This document shows positions 1-8,066 of a stretch of DNA of 64,000 nucleotides, one piece after another; position 1 is the first letter of the stretch, and every line of letters begins with the position of its first letter. The position numbers and the translations under genes were made by a program. Below the pieces are notes generated by a model that did not search any database, was not told the DNA's origin, and saw only the letters and a list, made by a program, of their open reading frames with translations. The stretch is from contig NZ_LAIR01000002.1 in the NCBI RefSeq assembly GCF_001247745.1, positions 3,782,001-3,846,000 on the forward strand. Direction: 5' to 3'. Origin of the DNA: Luteipulveratus halotolerans (GTDB lineage Bacteria; Actinomycetota; Actinomycetes; Actinomycetales; Dermatophilaceae).

Positions 1-1026
1 GGTGGTTACGCCAAGCGCACCAAGACCACCGAGTACCGCTCGCAGCGGCGCGGTGGCAAGGGTGTGCGCGGTGCCCAGCTGCGTGGTGACGACGTGGTCG
101 AGCACTTCTTCACCAGCTCCACCCACAACTGGCTGCTGTTCTTCACCAACCTGGGTCGGGTCTACCGGGTCAAGGCGTACGAGCTGCCCGAGGGCTCGCG
201 CGACGCCAAGGGGCAGCACGTCGCCAACCTGCTGGAGTTCCAGCCGGGTGAGCAGATCGCGCAGGTCCGGTCGATCAAGAACTACGAGGACCAGCCCTAC
301 CTCCTGCTGGCCACCCGCAACGGGCTGGTCAAGAAGAGCCGTCTCCCCGACTACGACTCCCCCCGCTCGGGCGGCCTCATCGCGGTCAACCTGCGCGACG
401 GCGACGAGCTGGTCGGTGCGGCCCTCGCGAGCTCGAGCGACGACGTGCTCCTGGTGTCGCGCAAGGGTCAGTCGGTGCGGTTCAACGCCACCGACGAGAC
501 GCTGCGGCCGATGGGTCGGGCGACCTCCGGCGTCACGGGCATGAAGTTCCGCGACGGCGACGAGCTGCTCTCGATGAACGTCGTGCGCGAGGGTGAGGAC
601 CCGGACGTCTTCGTCGTCTTCGAGAACGGTCTCGCCAAGCGGACCGCCGCCTCCGACTACCCGACCAAGGGTCGCGCGACGCTCGGCGTCAAGGTCGCTC
701 AGCTGTCCGACCGCGGCGGCGACCTGGTGGGTGCGCTGACGGTCTCCGAAGACGACGAGGTGATGGTCGTCATGGAGAAGGGCAAGATCGTCCGTTCGCG
801 GGTGGACGAGGTACGCCGCACCGGTCGGTCCACGATGGGCGTCCAGTTCGCGACCCCGGCCAAGGGCGACTCGATCGTCGCCGTCGCCCGCAACACCGAG
901 CGCGAGGTCGAGAAAGAGGTGGACGATGGCGTACCGTCGGACGCGTCAACGACCCCCGAGGACACTGCGTCTCCCGCGGAGCCGGAGTCGTCTGGGGGGT
1001 CCAGCGAGGCAGGAGACGATGAGTGA
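1..1026 (+). CDS. gyrA: DNA gyrase subunit A, C-terminal part (gene starts upstream of window)
   Basis: The frame is open from base 1 and ends at TGA 1024-1026, giving the last 341 residues of GyrA. The GyrA box QRRGGKG, which is essential for DNA wrapping, is visible at residues 15-21. It is followed by repeated beta-pinwheel blade motifs such as GLVKKSRLPDYDS, GLAKRTAASDY and GKIVRSRVDEV. The tail is acidic and low-complexity, as in actinobacterial GyrA. The protein pairs with GyrB to introduce negative supercoils. Only the C-terminal domain is visible; the catalytic tyrosine lies upstream. The stop overlaps the next gene by four bases (GTGA), so the two are translationally coupled. Confidence 0.97.
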   Translation, partial: GGYAKRTKTTEYRSQRRGGKGVRGAQLRGDDVVEHFFTSSTHNWLLFFTNLGRVYRVKAYELPEGSRDAKGQHVANLLEFQPGEQIAQVRSIKNYEDQPYLLLATRNGLVKKSRLPDYDSPRSGGLIAVNLRDGDELVGAALASSSDDVLLVSRKGQSVRFNATDETLRPMGRATSGVTGMKFRDGDELLSMNVVREGEDPDVFVVFENGLAKRTAASDYPTKGRATLGVKVAQLSDRGGDLVGALTVSEDDEVMVVMEKGKIVRSRVDEVRRTGRSTMGVQFATPAKGDSIVAVARNTEREVEKEVDDGVPSDASTTPEDTASPAEPESSGGSSEAGDDE

Positions 1027-1610
1027 GCACGTCAGAAGACACCGAAGCAGCCGCCAAGCCGGCTGCGAAGGCTGACGCTCCGGCGGCACGTCTGCCGCAG
1101 CCGACCGGTCCGGCGCAGTCGTCCGCCAAGCCCGCCAAGCCGGCCAAGCCCGGCAAGGGCCCCCGCCCGCAGGGCAAGGGGCCGGCTGCAGGTCGCCCGG
1201 CGGCTCAGCGCCCGCCCGCCCCCCGTCGTCCCGGTCGCGCGACGCCCCGCCGCGTCCGCCTCACGATGTCGCGGGTCGACCCCTGGTCGGTCATGAAGAT
1301 CGCCTTCCTGCTGTCGGTGGCTGCTGCCATCGCCGGCGTCGTGATGGTCGCCGTGCTGTGGACGGTGCTGTCCGGCATGGGTGTCTTCTCCGACGTCCAG
1401 GACATGCTGCGCACGCTGAGCTCGGACTCCGGCGGCTCGTCGTTCAACCTGATGGACTACATCGGCTTCGGCCGGATGGTCTCGCTGGCGGTCGTGATCG
1501 GTGTCATCGACATCGTGCTGCTCACGGCGATCGCGACGTTGTCGGCGTTCCTCTACAACATCTGCGCCTCCCTGGTCGGTGGTGTGCAGCTCACGCTGTC
1601 CGACGAGTGA
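1023..1610 (+). CDS. DUF3566 family membrane protein
   Basis: 195 residues. The first 85 are a low-complexity Ala/Pro/Lys-rich cytoplasmic region (repeated KPAKP and GKGP units). Two hydrophobic segments follow at about residues 91-116 and 153-178, with a short FNLMDYIGFGRM loop before the second. This matches the DUF3566 family, which sits directly after gyrA in many actinobacteria. The GTG start overlaps the gyrA stop (GTGA) and a strong hairpin follows the stop, so gyrA and this gene form the end of one operon. Molecular function is unknown; the conserved synteny suggests a general cell-envelope or division role, which is inference. Confidence 0.9.
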   Translation: MSTSEDTEAAAKPAAKADAPAARLPQPTGPAQSSAKPAKPAKPGKGPRPQGKGPAAGRPAAQRPPAPRRPGRATPRRVRLTMSRVDPWSVMKIAFLLSVAAAIAGVVMVAVLWTVLSGMGVFSDVQDMLRTLSSDSGGSSFNLMDYIGFGRMVSLAVVIGVIDIVLLTAIATLSAFLYNICASLVGGVQLTLSDE

Positions 1611-1630
1611 GCCCTCACGCGTCCGTACGA

Positions 1631-1666
1631 CGGCCCGGTGACCTCAGCGGTCACCGGGCCGTTGTC
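1631..1666 (+). terminator. Hairpin terminator after gyrA operon
   Basis: A perfect 13-bp stem (CGGCCCGGTGACC with its complement) encloses a TCAGC loop and is followed by a short TTGTC tract. It lies 20 bases after the DUF3566 stop. Confidence 0.8.
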
Positions 1667-1708
1667 GGACGCCCCGGCCACGGCCGCCGTGCACCAGGTG
1701 GGCTGGCC

Positions 1709-1721
1709 TAGATTGGCGGCC
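1709..1721 (+). promoter_or_regulatory. Possible -10 element for the SIS-led operon
   Basis: TAGATT at 1709-1714 is separated by seven bases from ATG 1722. There is no ribosome binding site, so a leaderless transcript is suggested. No convincing -35 is visible. Confidence 0.4.
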
Positions 1722-2639
1722 ATGCCGACGAACAGCAGTGCATCCCACCTGGCCGACGAGGTCGCGAGCCAGCCGGACCTGTGGGCGAAGGCCGCCCGGC
1801 TGGCGCCCGAGCTCGCCGACCGCCTCCCGGCCGACGGCTCGCGGGTCGCGGTCGTCGGGTGCGGCACGTCGTGGTTCGTGGCGCAGGCGTACGCCTCCCG
1901 CCGCGAGGAGCTCGGCCGGGGCGAGACCGACGCCTTCACCGCCACCGAGCTGCCGCCGGCCCGGCAGTACGACGCCGTGCTCCTGCTCTCGCGGTCGGGC
2001 ACCACGACCGAGGTGATCCGTGTCGCCGAGGCGCTGCGCGGCCGTACTCCCACGTACGCGATCGTCGCCACCGAGGGCACGCCGCTGATCGACCTGGTCG
2101 ATCACGCGATCACACTGCCGGACATGGACGAGCGGTCGGTCGTGCAGACGCGGTTCGCGACCTCGACCATCGCGCTGCTGCGCGCCTCGCTCGGAGACGA
2201 CCTCACGCCCGCGGTCGAGCAGGCCCGTGCCGTGCTCGTCGAGGACGAATCGACTGCGGTCGGCGACCTCGTCGACGCCGAGCAGATCACCTTCCTCGGC
2301 ACCGGCTGGACGCTCGGGCTCGCTCACGAGGCGGCCCTGAAGCTGCGCGAGTCGACCCAGTCGTGGGCCGAGTCGTACTCCGCGATGGAGTACCGCCACG
2401 GCCCGATCAGCATCGCCACGACCGGGCGGGTGACGTGGGCGCTCGGTCAGGTGCCCGACGGGCTCGCCGACGACGTCGCCCGCACCGGCGCCCGCTTCGA
2501 GCACCGCGACATCGACCCGCTCGCCGACCTCGTCCGCGTGCACCGGCTGTGCCTGGCGCGGGCTGCCGCGCGCGCGCTCGACCCGGACGCCCCGCGCCAC
2601 CTCACCCGCTCGGTCATCCTGACCACGCCGGGCAGCTGA
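1722..2639 (+). CDS. SIS-domain sugar-phosphate isomerase/deaminase (AgaS/GlmS-like)
   Basis: 305 residues from ATG 1722; the frame is open further upstream but that part lies in the terminator. Two SIS domains are visible: GCGTSWFVAQA and LLSRSGTTTEVI in the first half, FLGTGWTLGLAHEAALKLRE and AMEYRHGP in the second. This is the layout of GlmS isomerase domains and AgaS-type amino-sugar-6-phosphate deaminase/isomerases; no glutaminase domain is present. One base separates it from the ROK kinase, and PfkB kinase and class II aldolase genes follow. That order fits use of galactosamine/N-acetylgalactosamine through tagatose phosphates. The exact substrate is inference; a glucosamine-6-phosphate enzyme is the main alternative. 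Confidence 0.85.
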   Translation: MPTNSSASHLADEVASQPDLWAKAARLAPELADRLPADGSRVAVVGCGTSWFVAQAYASRREELGRGETDAFTATELPPARQYDAVLLLSRSGTTTEVIRVAEALRGRTPTYAIVATEGTPLIDLVDHAITLPDMDERSVVQTRFATSTIALLRASLGDDLTPAVEQARAVLVEDESTAVGDLVDAEQITFLGTGWTLGLAHEAALKLRESTQSWAESYSAMEYRHGPISIATTGRVTWALGQVPDGLADDVARTGARFEHRDIDPLADLVRVHRLCLARAAARALDPDAPRHLTRSVILTTPGS

Positions 2640-2640
2640 C

Positions 2641-3552
2641 GTGAAGGCCCCCGAAGCCACGGCCGTCGCAGCGTTCGACGTCGGCGGCACACGCGTCAAG
2701 GCAGCACTCGTCGACGTCCAGCTGCAGGTGATCGCCGCCGTCACGGTGCCGACACCGCCGACGATCAGCACCGATCCCGGCGGTGCGCTGAGACCGGTGC
2801 TGGACGACCTGCGCGGCCGGGTCGAGGGAGTCAAGATCGTCCGGGCCGGAGTCGTCGTGCCCGGGCTCGTCGACGACGACACCGGCACCGCGGTGCTCGC
2901 GGTCAACCTGGGCTGGCGTGACGTGCCCCTCGGCCGGCTGGTCGGCGACGCGCTCGAGGTGCCGACCCGCATCGGTCACGACGTCCGTGGCGGCCTGCTC
3001 GCCGAGCAGCGTCTCGGTGCGGCGCACGGCACCGACAGCGTCCTGTTCGTCCCTGTCGGCACCGGCATCGCCGCGGCCACGATGGTCGACGGGCACCTCC
3101 TGCGGGCGGGCGGCTGGGCGGGCGAGATCGGCCACGCGGTGGTCGATGCCGACGGAGCCCTCTGTGCGTGCGGGTCGCGCGGCTGCCTCGAGACGATCGC
3201 GTCGGCGTCCGCGATCGCGCGGCGCTACACCGAGCGGACCGGTCGCGACGCCACCGCCGAGGACATCGCGCGCCGGGTCGTCGAGGGCGAGGTCGAGGCC
3301 CGAGCCGTCTGGACCGAGGCCGTCGACGCGCTCGCGCAGGTGCTCGCCGTCACCCTCACCGCGACCGGTGTCGACCGCGTCGTCGTCGGCGGCGGACTGG
3401 TGCTGAGCGGCGAGGTGCTGCTCGATCCGTTGCGTCGCGCGCTGCACGCGCGGATGACGCTCGGCAGGAGGCCCGAGGTCGTCGCCTCACAGCTGCTCGA
3501 CCGGGCCGGGTGCCTCGGTGCAGCCGTCCTCGCCTGGGACTCCGTCGAGTGA
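2641..3552 (+). CDS. ROK-family sugar kinase
   Basis: 303 residues from GTG 2641, one base after the SIS gene. The ATP phosphate-binding motif DVGGTRVK is at residues 14-21, and the ROK zinc motif CxCGxxGC (C175, C177, C182) is followed by LE. A GTGIAAA segment lies in between. There is no N-terminal winged helix, so this is an enzyme and not a NagC/XylR-type repressor. It probably phosphorylates a hexose or N-acetylhexosamine feeding the neighbouring isomerase. Its stop overlaps the start of the PfkB gene by four bases. Confidence 0.9.
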   Translation: MKAPEATAVAAFDVGGTRVKAALVDVQLQVIAAVTVPTPPTISTDPGGALRPVLDDLRGRVEGVKIVRAGVVVPGLVDDDTGTAVLAVNLGWRDVPLGRLVGDALEVPTRIGHDVRGGLLAEQRLGAAHGTDSVLFVPVGTGIAAATMVDGHLLRAGGWAGEIGHAVVDADGALCACGSRGCLETIASASAIARRYTERTGRDATAEDIARRVVEGEVEARAVWTEAVDALAQVLAVTLTATGVDRVVVGGGLVLSGEVLLDPLRRALHARMTLGRRPEVVASQLLDRAGCLGAAVLAWDSVE

Positions 3553-4466
3553 TCCTCACCCTCACCCCCAACCCCGCGCTCGACGTGACGTACGCCGTCG
3601 ACCACCTCGACGTCGGCGCCAGCCATCGCGTGCGGTCCGTCGTCGAGCGCGCCGGGGGCAAGGGAGTCAACGTCGCATCCGTCCTGCGCCAGACCGGCCA
3701 CGCCGCCGGTGTGTACGGCCCGGTCGGTGGCGCGGTCGGAGACCAGCTGTGCGGCGATCTGCGGACGCGAGGCGTCGCCGAGGCGATGACCCACGTGAAC
3801 TCGCCGACCCGGCGTACGGTCACAGTCATCGCCGAAAACGCAGGCAGCGCAACGGTTCTCAATGAGCCCGGTTCGTTGTCGGTCGACGAGTGGCGGCGCG
3901 TGCTCACCGACCTCGAGAGCGCGCTCACCCGCAGCGCCGAGGTGCTGGTCGCCTCCGGCAGCCTGCCGGCGGGAGTGCCGGAGGCGGCGTACGCCGATGT
4001 GGTCCGGCTGGCGCACGAGCACGGCGTGCCCACGATCATCGACACGGGCGGGCCCGCGCTGCTCACCGCGCTCGACGCCTAACCCGATCTGATCAAGCCC
4101 AACCACGACGAGCTGCGCGAGGTGACCGGCCACACCGACCCACTCACCGGAGCGCACGAGCTCCAGCGGCGCGGGGCTCGCGCCGTCGTGGTTTCACGTG
4201 GTGAGGACGGGATGCTCCTGCTCGGTGCGGACGGTACGGTCCGGACGGCGAGGACTCGCGAGCCGTTGCACGGCAACCCGACCGGGGCCGGCGACGCCGC
4301 CGTCGCTGCTCTCGCGGCGGGTCTCGGTGAAGGGCTCGACACCTCTCGGCTGCTGCGCCGCGCCGTCGCCTGGTCGGCCGCCGCAGTCATCCGACCGGTC
4401 GCGGGCGAGATCGACGTGGCGCTGGCCGAACGACTGATGCACGACCTCATCGAAGGAGACGCATGA
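3549..4466 (+). pseudogene. PfkB-family 1-phosphofructokinase/tagatose-6-phosphate kinase, broken by in-frame TAA
   Basis: A PfkB kinase frame of 306 codons runs from GTG 3549 to TGA 4466 but has TAA at 4080-4082 (codon 178). Before it lie the substrate-site motifs TLTPNPALDVTY and RAGGKGVNVASVL; after it lie PDLIKPNHDEL, the catalytic GNPTGAGDA and a helical C-terminus. Both halves align with one FruK/LacC-type protein in a single frame, so this is a nonsense change. The N-terminal fragment lacks the GAGD catalytic base; a restart at GTG 4122 would lack the substrate site. Overlaps with both neighbours (GTGA, ATGA) show the gene was an integral operon member. Sequencing error is possible. 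Confidence 0.85.
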
Positions 4467-5296
4467 CCCTCGCCCGTCTCGACGACGTCCTGGTGCAGGC
4501 CCGCGCCGCGGGACGGGGCGTCGGCGCGTTCAACGTCGTCCAGCTCGAGCACGCGCACGGCCTGATCGCGGCCGCTGAGGAGACCGGACTACCGGTCGTG
4601 CTCCAGATCAGCGAGAACGCCGCGCGCTACCACGGGTCGCTCCTCGGCATCGGCACCGCGACCCGGGTGCTGGCCGAGGCATCGCCTGCCACCTGCGTGG
4701 TCCACCTCGACCACGCCACCGACACCGAGCTGGTCCGGCAGGCGGTCGACCTGGGGTTCACGTCGGTGATGTTCGACGGGTCGACGCTGCCCGACGAGCA
4801 GAACCGCGACGTCACGGCCGAGGTCGTCGCGCGCTGTCATGAGGCCGGCGTCTCCGTCGAAGCCGAGCTCGGCGAGGTCGGCGGCAAGGACGGCGTGCAC
4901 GCGCCCGGCGTCCGCACCGACCCCGACGACGCGGCTGCGTTCGTCGACGACACCGGCGTGGATGCGCTCGCGGTCGCCGTGGGTTCGTCGCACGCGATGA
5001 CCGAGCGCAGCGCTCGGCTCGACCACACGCTGATCTCGCGGCTCCGTGACGCGGTGCCGGTGCCGCTGGTGCTGCACGGGTCGTCCGGTGTGCCCGACGC
5101 CGAGATCGTGCGCGGGCTGCGCGCAGGGCTCACCAAGGTCAACATCGCGACGCACCTCAACGCGGTGTTCACGGGCGACGTACGCCGGGTGCTGGGTGCC
5201 GATGAGCGGCTGGTCGACACACGTAAGTACCTCGGCCCGGCTCGTGACGCCCTGCGTGACGAGACCGCGCGGCTGCTGCGGCTGCTCGCGTCCTAG
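4463..5296 (+). CDS. Class II fructose/tagatose-bisphosphate aldolase family protein
   Basis: 277 residues starting at an ATGA overlap with the kinase. Class II aldolase signatures are present: GAFNVVQLEHA near the N-terminus, the metal-site region VVHLDHATD, VEAELGEVGGKDG in the middle, and LVLHGSSGVPD followed by KVNIATHLN, which binds phosphate. The enzyme would cleave a ketose-1,6-bisphosphate into dihydroxyacetone phosphate and glyceraldehyde-3-phosphate. Its length fits the GatY/KbaY/LacD-like group better than long glycolytic Fba proteins. Context points to tagatose-1,6-bisphosphate, but fructose-1,6-bisphosphate cannot be excluded. Confidence 0.88.
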   Translation: MTLARLDDVLVQARAAGRGVGAFNVVQLEHAHGLIAAAEETGLPVVLQISENAARYHGSLLGIGTATRVLAEASPATCVVHLDHATDTELVRQAVDLGFTSVMFDGSTLPDEQNRDVTAEVVARCHEAGVSVEAELGEVGGKDGVHAPGVRTDPDDAAAFVDDTGVDALAVAVGSSHAMTERSARLDHTLISRLRDAVPVPLVLHGSSGVPDAEIVRGLRAGLTKVNIATHLNAVFTGDVRRVLGADERLVDTRKYLGPARDALRDETARLLRLLAS

Positions 5297-5300
5297 CGGC

Positions 5301-5330
5301 CTCTGGGCTCGCCCGGATCAACCAGCGCGG
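5301..5330. repeat. Partial copy of interspersed repeat A
   Basis: GGGCTCGCCCGGATCAACCA matches the reverse-oriented edge of the repeat seen complete near 48254 and 54300. It begins just after the aldolase stop. Confidence 0.5.
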
Positions 5331-5360
5331 TCAGACTGGGGCCAGACGTACCGGACCGAA

Positions 5361-5397
5361 TTGAACACCGTTCAGGAGATGGGGCACACTCGGTCGT
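5361..5397 (+). promoter_or_regulatory. bioA promoter with BioQ-type operator
   Basis: TTGAAC (5361-5366) and CACACT (5385-5390) form -35 and -10 boxes with an 18-bp spacer. The perfect palindrome TGAACACCGTTCA (5362-5374) covers the -35 box and matches the operator of the TetR-type biotin repressor BioQ of corynebacteria and mycobacteria. The GTG start lies seven bases after the -10 box, which implies a leaderless mRNA. Confidence 0.8.
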
Positions 5398-6741
5398 GTG
5401 ACCGCCCCCACAGCACTCGGCTCGGTGATCGCCCGCGATCGCGGCCTGCTCTGGCACCCGTACGCCCCACTGCGCGGCTCGCTGCCGTACGAGGTCGTGG
5501 GCGCCGAGGGTCCGCGGCTGCACCTGGTCGGTGACGACGGCGTACGCCGGTCGGTCGTCGACGCGATGAGCTCGTGGTGGTCGGTCGTGCACGGTTATCG
5601 GCACCCGGCCCTCGACGCGGCGGCCCGCGCACAGCTCGACCGGTTCAGCCATGCGATGTTCGGGGGACTCACCCACGCGCCGGCGGTCGAGCTCGGCGAA
5701 CGCCTCGTGGCCATGACGCCGAGCGGCCTGGAGCACGTCTTCTTCGCCGACTCCGGATCGGTGTCCGTCGAGGTCGCGATGAAGGTCGCGCTGCAGTACC
5801 AGGCGGCGGCCAATCACCCTGAGCGCCAACGGTTTCTGACGATCCGCGGTGGCTATCACGGCGACACGTTCGCGGCCATGAGCGTGTGCGACCCGGTCGA
5901 CGGGATGCACTCGGCGTTCCCCGGCGTGCTGGCCCGCCAGGTGTTCGCCGACCGTCCTCCGCTCGCCCGTTCGGCCGACGAGGTGCGTGGCCTCACCCGA
6001 GACACCTCCGACGCCGTACGCCGATGGGCCGCCTCCGTGAAAAACGTTGCGTTCCAGCATGGTTCGGCGTGTGCGGCCATCATCGTCGAGCCAGTCCTGC
6101 AAGGCGCAGGCGGCATGCGTCCCTACCCCGCCGACTGCCTGCGCGTGCTGCGCGAGGTCGCCGATGAGCACGGCATGCTCCTCGTCCACGACGAGATCGC
6201 GACCGGATTCGGCCGTACCGGAACCCTTTTCGGCTCCGACTGGGCCGGCGAGGATGCGCGACCCGACATCCTGTGCGTCGGTAAGGCCCTGACCGGCGGA
6301 TATATGACGTTGGCCGCCATGCTGTGCACCGGCGCGGTCGCCGAGACCATCGAACGCAGTCAGTTCGGTGCAGTGCTGCACGGACCGACGTTCATGGCCA
6401 ACCCGCTCGCGTGCACCGTGGCGGCTGCCTCGCTCGACCTGCTGATCGAGCGTGGGTGGCAGAGAGACGTGGCTCGGCTCGAACGCGGTCTCGCGAATCT
6501 GCATGAGGCGCAGTCGCTTTCGTCGGTCGACCACGTGCGCGTGCTGGGAGGAGTCGGTGTGATCCAGCTGCGTGAACCCGTCGACGTCGTCGCGGTGACG
6601 CGCGCCGCACTCGAGCGTGGTGCGTGGGTGCGACCGTTCCGCAACCTCGTCTACACGATGCCCCCGTACGTCAGCACCGACGACGACCTGCGTACGACGT
6701 GCGCTGCGATGATCGGCGCCGTCGCGGAGGTGCACGGATGA
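5398..6741 (+). CDS. bioA: Adenosylmethionine-8-amino-7-oxononanoate aminotransferase
   Basis: 447 residues from GTG 5398. BioA converts KAPA to DAPA in biotin synthesis using S-adenosylmethionine as amino donor. Class III aminotransferase features: LWHPYAPL near the N-terminus, MSSWWSVVHGYRHP, the cofactor segment VFFADSGSVSVEVAMK, LLVHDEIATGFGRTG, and the PLP lysine in CVGKALTGGY (K296). The length is normal for the family. It leads an operon with bioF and bioD (ATGA overlaps) under the BioQ-type operator. No bioB is in this window. Confidence 0.96.
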   Translation: MTAPTALGSVIARDRGLLWHPYAPLRGSLPYEVVGAEGPRLHLVGDDGVRRSVVDAMSSWWSVVHGYRHPALDAAARAQLDRFSHAMFGGLTHAPAVELGERLVAMTPSGLEHVFFADSGSVSVEVAMKVALQYQAAANHPERQRFLTIRGGYHGDTFAAMSVCDPVDGMHSAFPGVLARQVFADRPPLARSADEVRGLTRDTSDAVRRWAASVKNVAFQHGSACAAIIVEPVLQGAGGMRPYPADCLRVLREVADEHGMLLVHDEIATGFGRTGTLFGSDWAGEDARPDILCVGKALTGGYMTLAAMLCTGAVAETIERSQFGAVLHGPTFMANPLACTVAAASLDLLIERGWQRDVARLERGLANLHEAQSLSSVDHVRVLGGVGVIQLREPVDVVAVTRAALERGAWVRPFRNLVYTMPPYVSTDDDLRTTCAAMIGAVAEVHG

Positions 6742-8066
6742 GCCCCCATCCCGCCAGTCGAGTAGCCGAGCCGGTATCTGCTGGTCGAGTAGCCGAGCCC
6801 CCCAGGGCGAGGCGTATCGAGACCGAGGCGCCGTCCACACTGACCCACCTCGCCACGCTGCGAACCCAGCGCGAGGCGAACGGCGTTGTCCGCCAGGCAG
6901 ATCCGCCGAACAGACCGCCCCGCGTCGACCTCGCGAGCAACGACTACCTCGGTCTCTCGCGAGACTGGCGCGTACTCACCGCGGCGCGAGAAGCCTTGGA
7001 CGACAACGGATCCGGCGCCCGAGCGTCACGCGTCGCGCGTGGCACGCTCCCCGTCCACCGCGACGCCGAGCTCGCCCTCGCACGACTGACCGACCAGCCG
7101 GACGCGCTGGTCTTCTCGTCGGGCTACACCGCCAACCTCGCGGTGGTGACAGCACTCGCCGACGCGGACACGCTCATCGTGTCCGACCAGCACGTGCACG
7201 CGTCGCTCATCGACGGCACCCGGCTCGCCCGCGGGCAGACGTCGGTGTTCCCCCATCAGGACGTCGACGCGGCACAGTCCTTGCTGCTCAACCGTTCTCA
7301 GGCTCGCGCGATCGTCCTGGTCGAGTCTGTCTACTCCGTGCTCGGCGACGCCGCCCCGTTGCTCGGCCTCGTCTCTGCTTGTCGTGACCACGACGCCCTC
7401 CTCGTCGTCGACGAGGCTCACGGGCTCGGCGTACGAGGTGACGGCAGAGGACGCGTCCACGAGCTCGGTCTCGCCGGTGATCCCCACGTGGTCGTCACGG
7501 CGACACTGTCGAAGGCTCTCGGCGCCCAGGGCGGAGTCGTCCTCGGGCCGACCGTCCTACGGGAGCACCTGGTCAACACGGCGCGCTCGTTCATCTTCGA
7601 CACGGCGCTCGCACCGCCGGCGGCCGCGGCAGCATGCGCCGCGGCCGAGGTCGTTCTCGCCGAGCCGGACCGTGCGCGCTCGGTCTTCCGCGTCGCCGAG
7701 CACCTGTGCAGCCGGCTGCGGCATCACGGCCGCGACCTGGCGGGCGTACGAGACCTGCAGCCGTCCGACGGCGCCGTCCAGTCGGTGCCGATGCCGTCGG
7801 CGCGTGTCGCGGCCGACATCGCCGTAGCGCTCGCGCGGGAGGGCATCGACGTCGGCTGCTTCCGTCCCCCTTCAGTGCCCGACGGCGTCTCACGCCTGCG
7901 CCTCACGGCCCGCGCCACCATCACCGACACCGAGGCGGACGAGGTCGCCCAGCGCCTCGCCCACCACCTGCGTACCGCCCTCGCCGACTGCGCATGTCGC
8001 GCTGGTTCGGAGAGTCCGCAACCCACGCGACATGCGCACTCGGCCGGAAGGGACGGCGCCCGATGA
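6738..8066 (+). CDS. bioF: 8-amino-7-oxononanoate synthase with repeat-encoded ends
   Basis: 442 residues from ATG 6738, which overlaps the bioA stop. BioF condenses pimeloyl-ACP/CoA with alanine to KAPA. Motifs: LASNDYLGLS, HASLIDGTRLA, LLVVDEAHGLGVRG and the PLP lysine in TATLSKALGAQGG (K259). LASNDY starts at residue 65, about 20 later than usual, because residues 7-29 are encoded by a copy of interspersed repeat A; no later in-frame ATG, GTG or TTG precedes the conserved core, so this start is forced. The C-terminal tail (7984 onward) is encoded by a different palindrome. The core looks intact, so it is probably functional. The stop overlaps bioD (ATGA). Confidence 0.95.
   Translation: MSPHPASRVAEPVSAGRVAEPPRARRIETEAPSTLTHLATLRTQREANGVVRQADPPNRPPRVDLASNDYLGLSRDWRVLTAAREALDDNGSGARASRVARGTLPVHRDAELALARLTDQPDALVFSSGYTANLAVVTALADADTLIVSDQHVHASLIDGTRLARGQTSVFPHQDVDAAQSLLLNRSQARAIVLVESVYSVLGDAAPLLGLVSACRDHDALLVVDEAHGLGVRGDGRGRVHELGLAGDPHVVVTATLSKALGAQGGVVLGPTVLREHLVNTARSFIFDTALAPPAAAAACAAAEVVLAEPDRARSVFRVAEHLCSRLRHHGRDLAGVRDLQPSDGAVQSVPMPSARVAADIAVALAREGIDVGCFRPPSVPDGVSRLRLTARATITDTEADEVAQRLAHHLRTALADCACRAGSESPQPTRHAHSAGRDGAR
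6752..6824. repeat. Repeat A copy inside the 5' end of bioF
   Basis: Two tandem GTCGAGTAGCCGAGCC units end with CGTATCGAGACC, the hallmark ends of repeat A. The copy is read in frame and adds an SRVAEP/GRVAEPPRARRIET peptide to BioF. Confidence 0.8.
7984..8043. repeat. Palindrome inside the 3' end of bioF
   Basis: Arms of 18 bp (CCGACTGCGCATGTCGCG and its near-perfect complement, one mismatch) flank a 24-base centre. It encodes the atypical BioF C-terminal tail. No second copy is seen in the window. Confidence 0.7.

Noticed and set aside
1644..2972. 442-residue minus-strand frame opposite SIS and ROK genes
   Set aside because: No domain, spans two real genes and a terminator.
3549..4466. 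Programmed stop-codon readthrough in the PfkB gene
   Set aside because: TAA is a poor readthrough codon, and no flanking structure or conserved context is visible; a nonsense change or sequencing error is simpler.
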